The position numbers were made by a program, and so were the translations under genes. Below are positions 54,728-63,489 of a stretch of 64,000 bases of DNA, piece after piece; within the stretch, counting starts at the first letter, position 1, and every line of letters starts with the position of its first letter. The notes beneath the pieces were generated by a model. It was given only the letters and a program-made list of their open reading frames with translations, was not told the DNA's origin and ran no database searches. Source of the stretch: Terribacillus sp. DMT04 (lineage in GTDB: Bacteria; Bacillota; Bacilli; Bacillales; Amphibacillaceae); the NCBI RefSeq assembly GCF_019056395.1, contig NZ_CP077639.1:1180001-1244000 (forward strand), written 5' to 3'.

Positions 54728-56434
54728 ATGCAATTAACAATGAAACGAGAGCATCTTGAGAAAGGCAGGCATGCTTCCCTCCAGAAGCTGCCTCCGCTCA
54801 TCGGTATTTTAATGCTCATCTTCTTTTTCTTGTTACCAATCATTCGTCTCATTATGATGAGTTTTACTTCCGGTGAGAGTCTTTCCGTCAGTGCTTATAC
54901 AGAGGTGCTGCAGGATGCTGTTACGTGGAAAACACTTTGGAATACAATTGGTATTGTGGCTGGCAGCACAGCGATATCAATGATCCTTGGCATAACAATG
55001 GCTGCAATTATGGCATATACAGACGTGCGGGGCAAATCGGTCATGCAGCTGCTCATCTTCTTGCCTTTTATTATTCCGTCTTATATTACGACCCTCGCGT
55101 GGGTGCAGTTTTTTAGCGCTTCTGGGCCGCTTGGGGGTCTGCCGGATTGGATGCGGCCAGATTTATATAGTGTAGGCGGCATCCTATTTGTACTGGGTAT
55201 TTCACATTATCCGCTTGTCTATCTAATGACGGTGCAAGTGCTTAGGAGAATTCCTCGTGACGCAGAATTAGCTGCCATGGTCTCTGGTGCATCTCGGTTT
55301 ACGTGTTGGCGGAAGATCATTCTGCCGATGGCTCTTCCCGGCATACTGAGCGGCGGACTGCTGGCGTTTTTATCTAATCTCGATAATTTTGGGGTACCAG
55401 CTTTTCTCGGTATTCCAGCTAATATTCGAGTACTTAGTACATACATTTACGAGCAAGTAATTGGTTATGGGCCAAGTGCTTTTAGTCGAGCTGCCGTTTT
55501 GTCTGTGCTGCTTGGGTTGCTCGCCATAGCTGTAACCTTCATTCAAGTATGGCTATTACGAAAAAGTAACGTAACCGAAACAACAATAGCTGACTCTGCA
55601 CCGCGCATCCAGTTAGCGTCATTCAGACGGAGAAGCTTACAGATGATTCTTTGGATTTTCCTGCTTGGAACGAGTCTGGTTCCATTCTTGGCAATGGGAA
55701 CAGTAAGTTTGGTACAAGCTTATGGTGTGGATGTAACGTGGGAGAATTTATCGTTTGGAAATTATCACTATATTTTATTTGAAGATGAAAAAGTGATACG
55801 GTCCCTGCGTAACAGCATCCTGCTTGGAGGAGTCACGTCGGCTGTCTGTCTCCTCTTCGGTACATTTTTCGCTTATTATCGCGCTAGAAATCAAGGAAAG
55901 CTGCCAAAAATAATGGAAGCAATCATCACCATGCCTTATGCACTTCCGGGTACAGTATTGGCGCTGTGTATCATTCTCATGTGGATGCAGCCGCTTCCAG
56001 GCTGGTATCCAGGCGTTTACGGAACACCGGCCATTTTATTGATTGCTTATATCACGCGTTTCTTTGTGCTGCAATTTCGCGGTAGCCATACAGCATTTTC
56101 ACAGCTGGATGAGCGGATGGAAGAAGCGGCAAGAACGAATGGTGCAAGCGCTTTTGTGCGATGGAAACAGATCTTACTGCCGCTCATTTTACCTGGTGTC
56201 ATTAGTGGTGCACTGCTTGTCTTTCTGACGGCAGTAACAGAATTAACGGTATCGAGCATGCTGTGGTCGAGTGGTTCTGAAACAGTGGGTGTGATTATCT
56301 TCAGCTTCGAACAAGCAGGCTACAGTACGTATTCTACCGCTTTCTCATCCCTCATTGTTCTGGCTATATTGCTTGGCGCATTGGGCTACTTGTTGATACA
56401 GCATAAATGGAAACAAAAGGGGAGAAAAGAATGA
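54728..56434 (+). CDS. ABC transporter permease, two fused permease domains
   Basis: 568 residues, about twelve transmembrane segments, with two coupling loops: DAELAAMVSGASRFTCWRKIILPMALPG (~180) and EAARTNGASAFVRWKQILLPLILPG (~460). This is the FbpB/AfuB layout, where both halves of the permease are in one chain. It forms the import channel with the ATPase below. GGAGGG precedes the ATG; the stop overlaps the ATPase start. Confidence 0.92.
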   Translation: MQLTMKREHLEKGRHASLQKLPPLIGILMLIFFFLLPIIRLIMMSFTSGESLSVSAYTEVLQDAVTWKTLWNTIGIVAGSTAISMILGITMAAIMAYTDVRGKSVMQLLIFLPFIIPSYITTLAWVQFFSASGPLGGLPDWMRPDLYSVGGILFVLGISHYPLVYLMTVQVLRRIPRDAELAAMVSGASRFTCWRKIILPMALPGILSGGLLAFLSNLDNFGVPAFLGIPANIRVLSTYIYEQVIGYGPSAFSRAAVLSVLLGLLAIAVTFIQVWLLRKSNVTETTIADSAPRIQLASFRRRSLQMILWIFLLGTSLVPFLAMGTVSLVQAYGVDVTWENLSFGNYHYILFEDEKVIRSLRNSILLGGVTSAVCLLFGTFFAYYRARNQGKLPKIMEAIITMPYALPGTVLALCIILMWMQPLPGWYPGVYGTPAILLIAYITRFFVLQFRGSHTAFSQLDERMEEAARTNGASAFVRWKQILLPLILPGVISGALLVFLTAVTELTVSSMLWSSGSETVGVIIFSFEQAGYSTYSTAFSSLIVLAILLGALGYLLIQHKWKQKGRKE

Positions 56435-57510
56435 TAGCATTACAAGGTATTGAAAAGCGATATGGTGATACGACTGCTTTGCATGAAGTTGATTTGACCA
56501 TACCAGATGGTGAATTTCTAGCTATTCTTGGCCCTTCCGGCTGTGGTAAGACAACGTTGCTTCGCTTGCTGGCAGGATTTATGAAACCGACAGCTGGGAC
56601 GATCCAGTTTGGTGAAAAAGAAGTAGCCAATTCCCTAAAATCAATTAAACCAGAAAAGCGAAATATAGGGATGGTTTTCCAGTCATTTGCGCTGTGGCCG
56701 CATATGAACGTCGAAGAGCATGTCCGCTTCGCCTTAAAAAATCATCGATATGCTAAGAAAAGGACAGCAAATGAGCAGGAACACAGAGTGACAGAGGTGC
56801 TGCAGTTAGTCGGTATGGAAGCTTTTCGAAAAAGATATCCAGCTGCACTTTCCGGCGGGCAGCAGCAGCGTGTGGCGCTGGCAAGGGCCATTGCCCCAGA
56901 ACCGGATGTCTTGCTTATGGATGAACCACTCAGTGCATTGGATGCAGAACTGCGCATTAGTATGCGGAAAGAAATTAAGCAGATTCATCGGAAGCTAGGG
57001 GCCACGATTATATATGTTACGCATGATCAGACAGAAGCGCTGGCAATGGCTGATCGAGTACTCGTCATGCAGCAAGGACGCATAGAGCAAGCAGACAAAC
57101 CAGAAATCATATACCAGCGTCCTGAAACAACCTTTGTGGCGACTTTTGTTGGAAAAGCAAACCTTGTTAAAGGCAGCTGGAAAGGAGAGTTTTTTACGCC
57201 AGCTGACACGAATCTTCTCTGGAAAGATATCGGTGTAGCAGAGCAGCTGAAGCAGCAGCACGTATTTCCGGTCAGACCAGAACAATGGGAGCTTCTATCT
57301 GCCGAAGAGGAGGGACTGCCGGGGCAGATTACACTCAGCCAATTCCAAGGAACAGAAAGGCATTACGTTATCCAAGTTGGCGATATGGATTATCAAGCTT
57401 CTCTGCCTATTTCTTTTCCCGCTTGGCAGGAAGGCGATCATGTAGCGCTGCAAATTAAGGGACAGCGTACTGCTTCTTTCATGGAACCAACGATTTTAGA
57501 AATAACATAG
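56431..57510 (+). CDS. ABC transporter ATP-binding protein (FbpC/AfuC type)
   Basis: 359 residues from ATG 56431 (AAGGGGAG upstream; ATGA overlap with the permease). Walker A GPSGCGKTT (~34-42), Q-loop VFQSFALWPH, signature LSGGQQQR, Walker B VLLMDEP and H-loop YVTHDQ are all present. The C-terminal ~120 residues form a TOBE-like regulatory domain. It powers import through the preceding permease. It ends the operon before a terminator. Confidence 0.93.
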   Translation: MIALQGIEKRYGDTTALHEVDLTIPDGEFLAILGPSGCGKTTLLRLLAGFMKPTAGTIQFGEKEVANSLKSIKPEKRNIGMVFQSFALWPHMNVEEHVRFALKNHRYAKKRTANEQEHRVTEVLQLVGMEAFRKRYPAALSGGQQQRVALARAIAPEPDVLLMDEPLSALDAELRISMRKEIKQIHRKLGATIIYVTHDQTEALAMADRVLVMQQGRIEQADKPEIIYQRPETTFVATFVGKANLVKGSWKGEFFTPADTNLLWKDIGVAEQLKQQHVFPVRPEQWELLSAEEEGLPGQITLSQFQGTERHYVIQVGDMDYQASLPISFPAWQEGDHVALQIKGQRTASFMEPTILEIT

Positions 57511-57518
57511 TAAAAGTG

Positions 57519-57547
57519 AGACTTCCTTTTGAAAGGAAGTCTTTTTT
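57519..57547 (+). terminator. Intrinsic terminator of the surE-ABC operon
   Basis: GACTTCCTTT and AAAGGAAGTC stem with a 2-nt loop and T run. Confidence 0.85.
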
Positions 57548-57596
57548 GAAGGAATAAACCACTCCAGGCAGAAATTAAGGGGTAGAGGTGACGCGC

Positions 57597-57968
57597 ATGA
57601 AGCGAAATATGAGTATTATCAGAGATCTTCTATTGGATATTGAATCAGAATATACCGAGGGCGGTTTTGCATTGGAGGTGACAGAGGAGGATGATTATAC
57701 AGAAGAGGAGATGAATTATCATTTGCAGCTGATGAAGGAAGCGAAGTTAATCAAGTTGGAAATGGTTCTTGATGAGGAAGAAGAGGAAGAGGAGCTGCTC
57801 ATTTACGGGCTAACCTGGGACGGACATGAACTGTTGGACAGTATTCGCGAAGAAGCAATTTGGCAGCAACTAGTAGTAAAACTGAAAAGGGAGAAGGGGA
57901 GTATGCCGTTTTCTGTGTTAAGGAAGCAGGCAGCGAAAGCAGCAGAGGCATATTATGCTGCTGAATAA
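57597..57968 (+). CDS. DUF2513-like protein
   Basis: 123 residues from ATG 57597 (AGAGGTG upstream). It opens MKRNMSIIRDLLLDIESEY and has a winged-helix-like pattern (YHLQLMKEAKLIKLE, then LTWDGHELLDSIRE), typical of the DUF2513 family. A run of glutamates lies in the middle. The function is unknown, possibly a small regulator. It stands alone; the 170 bp after it contain a GCGGAT/ATCCGC hairpin with an inner TGCG/CGCA pair (about 57992-58040). Confidence 0.7.
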   Translation: MKRNMSIIRDLLLDIESEYTEGGFALEVTEEDDYTEEEMNYHLQLMKEAKLIKLEMVLDEEEEEEELLIYGLTWDGHELLDSIREEAIWQQLVVKLKREKGSMPFSVLRKQAAKAAEAYYAAE

Positions 57969-58137
57969 ATATGATTCGGTTTTTAAGTAAGAAGGGCGGA
58001 TATTTTGGTGCGTATTTCGCATTATCTGACATCCGCGGAGAGGTTTAAGCATACTACTTAAAAAAGATTAAAAAACGAGTTTTAATAATCAGCAAATTGG
58101 CAAAACAGAAGTAACAAACAAAAGAGGAGGGTCGAGC

Positions 58138-58248
58138 ATGTTCTGCATCTATTCTGCGGCAAAGGATAAATTTAAAGAAGATTATCAAAAGCAGCAGCAG
58201 GCAGCTAAAGTTAATGCAAAGACTAATTCAACCGCTATTAAAAAGTAA
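58138..58248 (+). CDS. 36-residue charged peptide
   Basis: Starts at ATG 58138 with GAGGAGG 6 nt upstream. The sequence is helical and basic (AAKDKFKEDYQKQQQAAKVNAKTN) with one Cys near the start. The strong ribosome binding site supports it. Such peptides are often sporulation-related in Bacillaceae, but this is not established here. Confidence 0.5.
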   Translation: MFCIYSAAKDKFKEDYQKQQQAAKVNAKTNSTAIKK

Positions 58249-58327
58249 GCTTGAAACAGACTGCGTACTTATAAAAAGATGTAAGAATGTGCAGACTAGG
58301 GTTAAAAGCTAAAAGAGGTGCTAGTAC

Positions 58328-58429
58328 GTGCGCAGTCGGTATTCATTTATTAGAGGATTTATGCTAGGTATAGTTGTGGCACTCGCAGTATGGTTTGTTG
58401 TTACTTATATTGCTTCTAAGTTTATATAA
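58328..58429 (+). CDS. 33-residue single-pass membrane peptide
   Basis: GTG start at 58328 with AAGAGGTG upstream. A basic N-terminus (RSRYSFIRG) is followed by one transmembrane helix (FMLGIVVALAVWFVVTYIA). A terminator follows. Size and layout resemble small sporulation or stress membrane peptides; no family assigned. Confidence 0.5.
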   Translation: MRSRYSFIRGFMLGIVVALAVWFVVTYIASKFI

Positions 58430-58443
58430 TATAGTCCAAAAAG

Positions 58444-58469
58444 AAACACAGCTATTATCGCTGTGTTTT
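58444..58469. terminator. Convergent intrinsic terminator
   Basis: AAACACAGC and GCTGTGTTT arms between two small convergent genes. It overlaps the last codons of the minus-strand gene. Confidence 0.7.
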
Positions 58470-58607
58470 CTCTTGTTTATGGACATTATTTTCATATTCT
58501 GTTTCCGGATGACCGTACTCCCCGTTCATTGCTTGCTCGTTCTGATCTAGTCCGATTGCTTCTGCTGCTTCATCGCGCTGAATAGGTTTTGTTTGTTTTT
58601 GCTGCAT
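58455..58607 (-). CDS. 50-residue hydrophilic peptide
   Basis: Starts at ATG 58607 with AGGAGGT upstream. It is glutamine/glutamate-rich (QQKQTKPIQRDEAAEAIGLDQNEQAMNGEYGHPETEYENN) and intrinsically disordered in appearance, somewhat like small acid-soluble or Tlp-type spore proteins. This comparison is weak. Confidence 0.55.
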   Translation of the reverse strand: MQQKQTKPIQRDEAAEAIGLDQNEQAMNGEYGHPETEYENNVHKQEKTQR

Positions 58608-58686
58608 ATCAAGCCACCTCCTGACTAGTAGTGTGGCTCATTCTTTTAAATAATATGTAAGGACAGCAATAGCTGCCCAATTTATA

Positions 58687-58956
58687 TTAACGCGGCCGCC
58701 CTGGATAATAGTAGTTGCCGTAAGGGTAGGGTGCAGGATAGGCATAAGGGACTGGATAAGGTACCGGATAAGGGTTGCTGTATTTGTAACCATATCCCGG
58801 ACCGTTTACGAATGCACTGCCTAGAAGCCCGCCAGCAAGACCGCCAAGGAATGGGATGAAAGCAAACCCAAAGCGCTGATCTTCCCCATTATTTCGAGCA
58901 TATGCGTTTGTATATGCTGTCTGTGCTGGATGATACGGATAGTGTGTATAGCTCAT
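58687..58956 (-). CDS. Pro/Tyr-rich small protein, spore-coat-like
   Basis: 89 residues from ATG 58956 (AGGAGG upstream; longer frames lack a site). An FGFAFIPFLGGLAGGLLG hydrophobic core is flanked by a tyrosine-rich N-terminus and a C-terminal repeat of PYPVPYPVPYAYPAPYPYG-type. Composition resembles spore coat and surface proteins of Bacillus. Function inferred from composition only. Confidence 0.6.
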   Translation of the reverse strand: MSYTHYPYHPAQTAYTNAYARNNGEDQRFGFAFIPFLGGLAGGLLGSAFVNGPGYGYKYSNPYPVPYPVPYAYPAPYPYGNYYYPGRPR

Positions 58957-59185
58957 GTTCATTCCTCCTATCTCTTTACTGTATGCACAATCGTCCAGTG
59001 AAGGATGGGCAAGTAACTTGAAGAAGAGAAAAGAATTCCAAGTTAGCAAGCAAATGACAGGACTATTTTTCACGATCCGCACATACACTAGCCATAGCAA
59101 GTCCATGTTTGTCATTAGTTATGAGTGGGTATTAAGCGTTTATGGATGAATTTTAACTTACATAAACATAGTAAAGGACTGGATT

Positions 59186-59797
59186 ATGCAAAAACTACTC
59201 TCGCATTCCTTATTAATCTTCTTTGTTGTTAGTAACTTGTGTCTATTGCTTTATTTGCCGATACAAAATATGAAGCAAGGTGTATATCCAGCAAAAGTCT
59301 ACGCAGATGAAAGAATACAGCCCTCTTTAAACGAAAAAAACCTGCATACAGTAGAAGGTCCAGATTCCCTTGTGTTATCGGAACAAGAGAAGCAAAAAAC
59401 TGAATTAGACGAGGTAACCTTTAAACAAAAGCAATACAAGGCAGAAGACATTCATCTTTTGCAAAGATTAGTACAAGCAGAGACGAGTGGGGAAGACTAT
59501 CCAGGTAAAGTAGCAGTTGCGACAGTTGTCTTGAATCGCATAGAAAGCGAAGAGTTTCCAGATACCATTCATGATGTTATTATGCAAGAGGGGCAGTTCC
59601 AGCCAGTAATGACTGGTGTTATTTGGAAGAGTGAACCAACAGAAGAGACAGAACAAGCTGTAGCTGATGCACTAATTCAGAAAGATAATATGAATAATAT
59701 TGTCTGGTTCATGAACCCAAAAACTTCTACAACAAACTGGATCGCCGATACGCAAGAACAAGTGAAGCAAATCGGAAATCATGTATTTTACCGCTAA
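59186..59797 (+). CDS. SleB/CwlJ-type cell wall hydrolase
   Basis: 203 residues. An N-terminal hydrophobic segment (LLIFFVVSNLCLLLYLP) acts as a signal or anchor. The hydrolase_2 domain covers ~80-200 with the catalytic Glu in VQAETSGEDYPGKVAVATVVLNR, then FQPVMTGVIW and NNIVWFMNPKTST. Such lytic enzymes degrade spore cortex during germination or act in vegetative growth. Its stop overlaps the Rap-like gene's stop by 4 nt. Confidence 0.85.
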   Translation: MQKLLSHSLLIFFVVSNLCLLLYLPIQNMKQGVYPAKVYADERIQPSLNEKNLHTVEGPDSLVLSEQEKQKTELDEVTFKQKQYKAEDIHLLQRLVQAETSGEDYPGKVAVATVVLNRIESEEFPDTIHDVIMQEGQFQPVMTGVIWKSEPTEETEQAVADALIQKDNMNNIVWFMNPKTSTTNWIADTQEQVKQIGNHVFYR

Positions 59798-60852
59798 CAG
59801 GTAGCGAGTTGGATTTTAAAAGCCTGGTCGAATTGCTCGTTTTCTGTAAAATATGTAGTCAGCAAGTGACGGAAGCGCTCTGTTACATGTTCGTGTCTTG
59901 CTCCTTGGAGCTGGGACAAGCTGGGTTCTACTAATACACGAAAGCCCTCTGGATCATCAAACTTTTTTAAAAGCATGGCGAAACGCCACAAATAATCTTG
60001 ACTGTTTTCCTGTTTGCATAATTGGAATCCATGTTCAAAAGACTGATAAGCCTTCTGATGATTTTCTTGTTTCATATAAGCCTCCGTACGCAAATAATCA
60101 TTTGCAATAAGGAGGGAGGAATCCGCAAATTCACTAACCTTTTCCAGATAAAAAAGTGCGTCTGCCGTTCTGTTTTGATGAAGAAATAGCGCACCAAGAT
60201 TATGGTAAACAGAAGCCAGTGATTGTTTATGTCCTAATTTTTCAGCTATTTTTGTGGCAAGCAATAGATATTTTTCTGCATCTTTTTCTTCACCAGCATT
60301 TAGAGAAGTTAGTCCCATACCCATGAGTGCATGTGATTTACGCACTAAAGAAGTATTATCCTTGCTAAATATTCGAAATGCCTGTTCAAAATGAAGCTTT
60401 GCAAGCGGTGTTATGCCAAGATAGTGGAAATTGGTTCCGAGCTTGTAATGCAGTTCTGCAGTGTCATCCTCTCCTACAGCTGCCACATATTTTCCCGCTT
60501 TTTCCAAAGTACAAATTGCTTTTTTATGTTCACCATCTAAAAGAAAAATATCAGATTGAAAGAGACAATAATAATACAGATATTTATTATCTAATTCCTG
60601 CACACATATGGATTTCATTAAACTTTTTGCTTGTGCTATGTAATGGTTTTGCAGCAGGTGCTTCACATCAAACAGCCGAAAGAGCATCCACTCGCTTTTT
60701 GATTTTGGCAGCTCCTCAAGCATATTACGATATGTTAAGGCTTTAGCTGTATCATGTAATTTAACACGTTCGTACCATTTCACTAGCTGATGGTGAAAAC
60801 TATCTTTCAATGTGATTTGCACGTCGTTTTCCAGTCCTTTCTCTTCAAACAC
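59794..60852 (-). CDS. Rap-like tetratricopeptide-repeat protein
   Basis: 352 residues from a GTG at 60852. The N-terminus (FHHQLVKWYERVKLHDTAKALTYRNMLEELPKSKSEW) resembles the three-helix bundle of Rap proteins, and the rest is TPRs (YHNLGALFLHQNRTADALFYLEKVSEF). Rap proteins control Spo0F or ComA-type regulators and respond to a Phr pentapeptide encoded just downstream. Here no phr gene fits: the 3' end collides with the hydrolase gene. Confidence 0.75.
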   Translation of the reverse strand: MFEEKGLENDVQITLKDSFHHQLVKWYERVKLHDTAKALTYRNMLEELPKSKSEWMLFRLFDVKHLLQNHYIAQAKSLMKSICVQELDNKYLYYYCLFQSDIFLLDGEHKKAICTLEKAGKYVAAVGEDDTAELHYKLGTNFHYLGITPLAKLHFEQAFRIFSKDNTSLVRKSHALMGMGLTSLNAGEEKDAEKYLLLATKIAEKLGHKQSLASVYHNLGALFLHQNRTADALFYLEKVSEFADSSLLIANDYLRTEAYMKQENHQKAYQSFEHGFQLCKQENSQDYLWRFAMLLKKFDDPEGFRVLVEPSLSQLQGARHEHVTERFRHLLTTYFTENEQFDQAFKIQLATC

Positions 60853-61040
60853 AAGAAGATTGTTCGGATATCTGCCTTTATTTTAGCAGATTAAACGGCA
60901 ATAATATACAATTTAAGGAAGAAAATGATGAAATCTGTCGAAAAAATAGTCCGAGCTAAACTGCCTATGCTGTAAATGTTTTGTTTTGTGCGAAGTTGGT
61001 AAAACACTACAGAAAGTATAATGGTAAAGGAGTTTTAGAC

Positions 61041-61865
61041 TTGGGAAAATTAGATAATCGCATTGCAGTCGTTACCGGCGGGGCAACCGGTATTGGCAGA
61101 GCGACTGCTTCTTTATTTGCAAAAGAAGGTGCTGCAGTTCTTGTGGCTGATTTAAAGCAGGAGGATTTAACGGAACTGACGGAATCTATCCAAGAAGATG
61201 GAGGTCAAGCAGAGGCTTTTAAGGTAGATGTATCTGACGAAGATAGTGTGCAGGAATTTGTAAGCATCGTTAAAGAAAAGTATGGAAAAGTAGATGTACT
61301 TTTCAATAATGCTGGTATTGATCAAGAAGGCGGGAAGGTGCATGAATATCCGATTGAATTATTCGATTCTATCCAAAAAACAGATCTGCGCGGTACATTC
61401 TTAATGAGTAAGTTTCTCATTCCGCTCATGTTGGAGAATGGTAAAGGTGCGATCGTGAACAATGCGTCCATGAGCGGCAGCTTTGCAGATCTTGACCGTT
61501 CAGGCTATAATGCCGCCAAGGGTGGTATCATCAATTTCACCAAGGCAACAGCCATTGATTATGGCAGATTAGGCATCCGGGCAAATTCTGTTTCACCGGG
61601 TACGATTGAAACCCCATTAATCGATGAATTATCTGGTTCAAAAGCGGAGGAGCAAGGCAAGGAATTCCGTGAAGCGAACAAATGGCTGGCTCCAATGGGC
61701 CGGCTGGGTGCACCAGAGGAAATTGCCAATGCAGTACTTTTTCTCGTTTCCGATGACAGTTCCTACATTAGCGGGCAGGATTTAGTTGTGGATGGCGGAC
61801 TGACTGCTTACACATGGCCAGGTAAAATGGTAATGAACGATAGCTGGAAGAAAACAACCGACTGA
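61041..61865 (+). CDS. SDR-family oxidoreductase (glucose dehydrogenase-like)
   Basis: 274 residues from TTG 61041, chosen for AAAGGAG 8 nt upstream. Rossmann motif TGGATGIGRA, NNAG, and the Ser/Tyr/Lys site in NNASMSG and YNAAKGG are present, then SSYISGQDLVVDGG. NAD(P)-dependent dehydrogenase; substrate unknown. It ends at a short terminator. Confidence 0.88.
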   Translation: MGKLDNRIAVVTGGATGIGRATASLFAKEGAAVLVADLKQEDLTELTESIQEDGGQAEAFKVDVSDEDSVQEFVSIVKEKYGKVDVLFNNAGIDQEGGKVHEYPIELFDSIQKTDLRGTFLMSKFLIPLMLENGKGAIVNNASMSGSFADLDRSGYNAAKGGIINFTKATAIDYGRLGIRANSVSPGTIETPLIDELSGSKAEEQGKEFREANKWLAPMGRLGAPEEIANAVLFLVSDDSSYISGQDLVVDGGLTAYTWPGKMVMNDSWKKTTD

Positions 61866-61894
61866 GAGTGTTGCTTATGCATCACTCTTTTTTT
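61864..61894 (+). terminator. Intrinsic terminator of the SDR gene
   Basis: AGAGTG and CACTCT arms with a 12-nt loop and seven T. Confidence 0.6.
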
Positions 61895-61982
61895 GAGCAA
61901 GCTTTTTGACAGCGTGCAGTGTACTATATATAATTGACGTATCAAACATTGAGCTATCAATTAAAGAGGAAGGATTTTGCCA

Positions 61983-62435
61983 ATGGATGAATGTTCCGTT
62001 CGTTTACAGATTTTTTTACAGTTGCAGGCGGTGAACAAAAATCTTTGTTCAAAATTCGAGACGTGCTTCGGTGCTAGTACTTCCCGTGTGGAAATACTGC
62101 ATTATTTACTGAGGCATGGTGAAGTTCCGCAATCTGCTTTACAAAAAGAAGTTAATATTGATGCGGCAGCTGTCACCAGACACCTAAAACAACTCGAAAC
62201 TGCCGGCACCATTGTTCGCTATAAGAAAACAGATGATCAGCGAGCTACATGGGTAAAGCTGGATGAGGAAGCAAAGCGACACATTGAGCAGTCCTATGAG
62301 GAAAAAAGACAATTTGTTAGAGAAACATTTGCTGGATTTAGTGAGAAAGAGCTGGAGCAATTCCTGCATATGTTAAGCAGAGTTAGTGATAATGTCTCAC
62401 GCGTCACGAAACAGCACCTAGGAGGACAAAAATGA
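61983..62435 (+). CDS. MarR-family regulator of the following oxidoreductase operon
   Basis: 150 residues from ATG 61983 (GGAAGG upstream). wHTH visible at ~45-85 (VPQSALQKEVNIDAAAVTRHLKQLETAGTIVRYKKTDDQRATWV wing). There are two Cys near the N-terminus (DECSV and LCSKFETCF). Cys-based sensing as in YodB/MhqR-type regulators is possible. It overlaps the nitroreductase gene (ATGA), so it is probably autoregulated with it. Confidence 0.88.
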   Translation: MDECSVRLQIFLQLQAVNKNLCSKFETCFGASTSRVEILHYLLRHGEVPQSALQKEVNIDAAAVTRHLKQLETAGTIVRYKKTDDQRATWVKLDEEAKRHIEQSYEEKRQFVRETFAGFSEKELEQFLHMLSRVSDNVSRVTKQHLGGQK

Positions 62436-63076
62436 ACCAGGCATCAACTTATAATAAAGAGGCGTTTCTGCAAGTTTTACATGACCGCCGCTCGATTCGC
62501 CGTTATGATGAAAATGTGAAAATCAGTAAAGAGGAAATGACTGAGATATTGACTGCTGCAACAAAGGCGCCATCTTCTGTCAACTTGCAGCCATGGCGAT
62601 TTGTTGTTATTGAAAGTCCGGAAGCAAAGGCGAAGCTTGCGCCACTGGCATGGTTTAATCAGCGGCAAGTTGAGACATCATCAGCAGTAATTGCAGTGTT
62701 TGGCGACCTGCAAAATCTTGATTACCTTGAAGAAATATACGACAAAGCTGTTGAACTTGGCATGATGCCACAGGATGTGAAAGAGCAGCAAGTGACTTCT
62801 ATCCGCAGCCTGCTATCTGGTATTTCCGAACAGGGAAATCGCGAATCTGTGTTGATAGATAGCGGTCTGGTGTCCATGCAGATTATGCTGACAGCCAAAG
62901 CTTATGGATACGATACGAATCCAATTGGCGGATTTGAGAAAGATAAAATAGCGGAAGTATTCGAACTGGACAAAAATCGCTATGCGCCCGTTATGCTGCT
63001 ATCAATTGGAAAGGCCCTCGATAATGGCCATCAATCTTACCGCTTACCGGTAGAACAAATTACAGAATGGAAATAA
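62432..63076 (+). CDS. Nitroreductase-family flavoprotein
   Basis: 214 residues with the FMN-binding start DRRSIRRYDENVKIS, APSSVNLQPWRFVVI, and a C-terminal QIMLTAKAYGYDTNPIGGF. Such enzymes reduce nitro compounds and quinones with NAD(P)H. It is coupled to the MarR gene and followed by an ABM-type monooxygenase gene. Confidence 0.9.
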   Translation: MNQASTYNKEAFLQVLHDRRSIRRYDENVKISKEEMTEILTAATKAPSSVNLQPWRFVVIESPEAKAKLAPLAWFNQRQVETSSAVIAVFGDLQNLDYLEEIYDKAVELGMMPQDVKEQQVTSIRSLLSGISEQGNRESVLIDSGLVSMQIMLTAKAYGYDTNPIGGFEKDKIAEVFELDKNRYAPVMLLSIGKALDNGHQSYRLPVEQITEWK

Positions 63077-63088
63077 GGAGAGATAATT

Positions 63089-63382
63089 ATGATTATTATT
63101 CACGCTAGAATGTCAGTAAAACCCGAGAAGAAAGAAGAATTCCTAAAAGAAATTGACGCTGTTATAGAAGGAAGCCAGGCAGAAGCAGGCAACAATAGCT
63201 ATGACCTATACCAAGATCCGAAAGATGCGAATAGCCTTATTATGATTGAAAACTGGAAAGACATGGACGCTGTACAAGCACATAATAATAGCAGCCACTT
63301 CCAGAAATTCAGTGCAGCTGCAAAAGAAATGCTGAGCGCACCTTTAGATGTGGATGTTTACCAAGGTGATAAAGTAAATTAA
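63089..63382 (+). CDS. Quinol monooxygenase-like (ABM) protein
   Basis: 97 residues, ABM fold (IIHARMSVKPEKKEEFLKEIDAVIEGSQAEAGNNSYDLYQDP..., IENWKDMDAVQAHNNSSHF). Related YgiN-type enzymes oxidise quinols. It is 12 nt after the nitroreductase gene. Together they suggest a quinone or electrophile response operon. Confidence 0.8.
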   Translation: MIIIHARMSVKPEKKEEFLKEIDAVIEGSQAEAGNNSYDLYQDPKDANSLIMIENWKDMDAVQAHNNSSHFQKFSAAAKEMLSAPLDVDVYQGDKVN

Positions 63383-63387
63383 TGGAA

Positions 63388-63418
63388 AGGGATGACCGCA
63401 GCGGTCATCCCTTTTTTT
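63388..63418 (+). terminator. Intrinsic terminator of the MarR-nitroreductase operon
   Basis: AAGGGATGACCGC and GCGGTCATCCCTT arms with a T run. Confidence 0.85.
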
Positions 63419-63489
63419 GTGCAGTGTTATCTTTATTCATGCTAGTGACTTTTGCTGAGAAAAGGAAATTAAACCGAGAAATAGTACTG

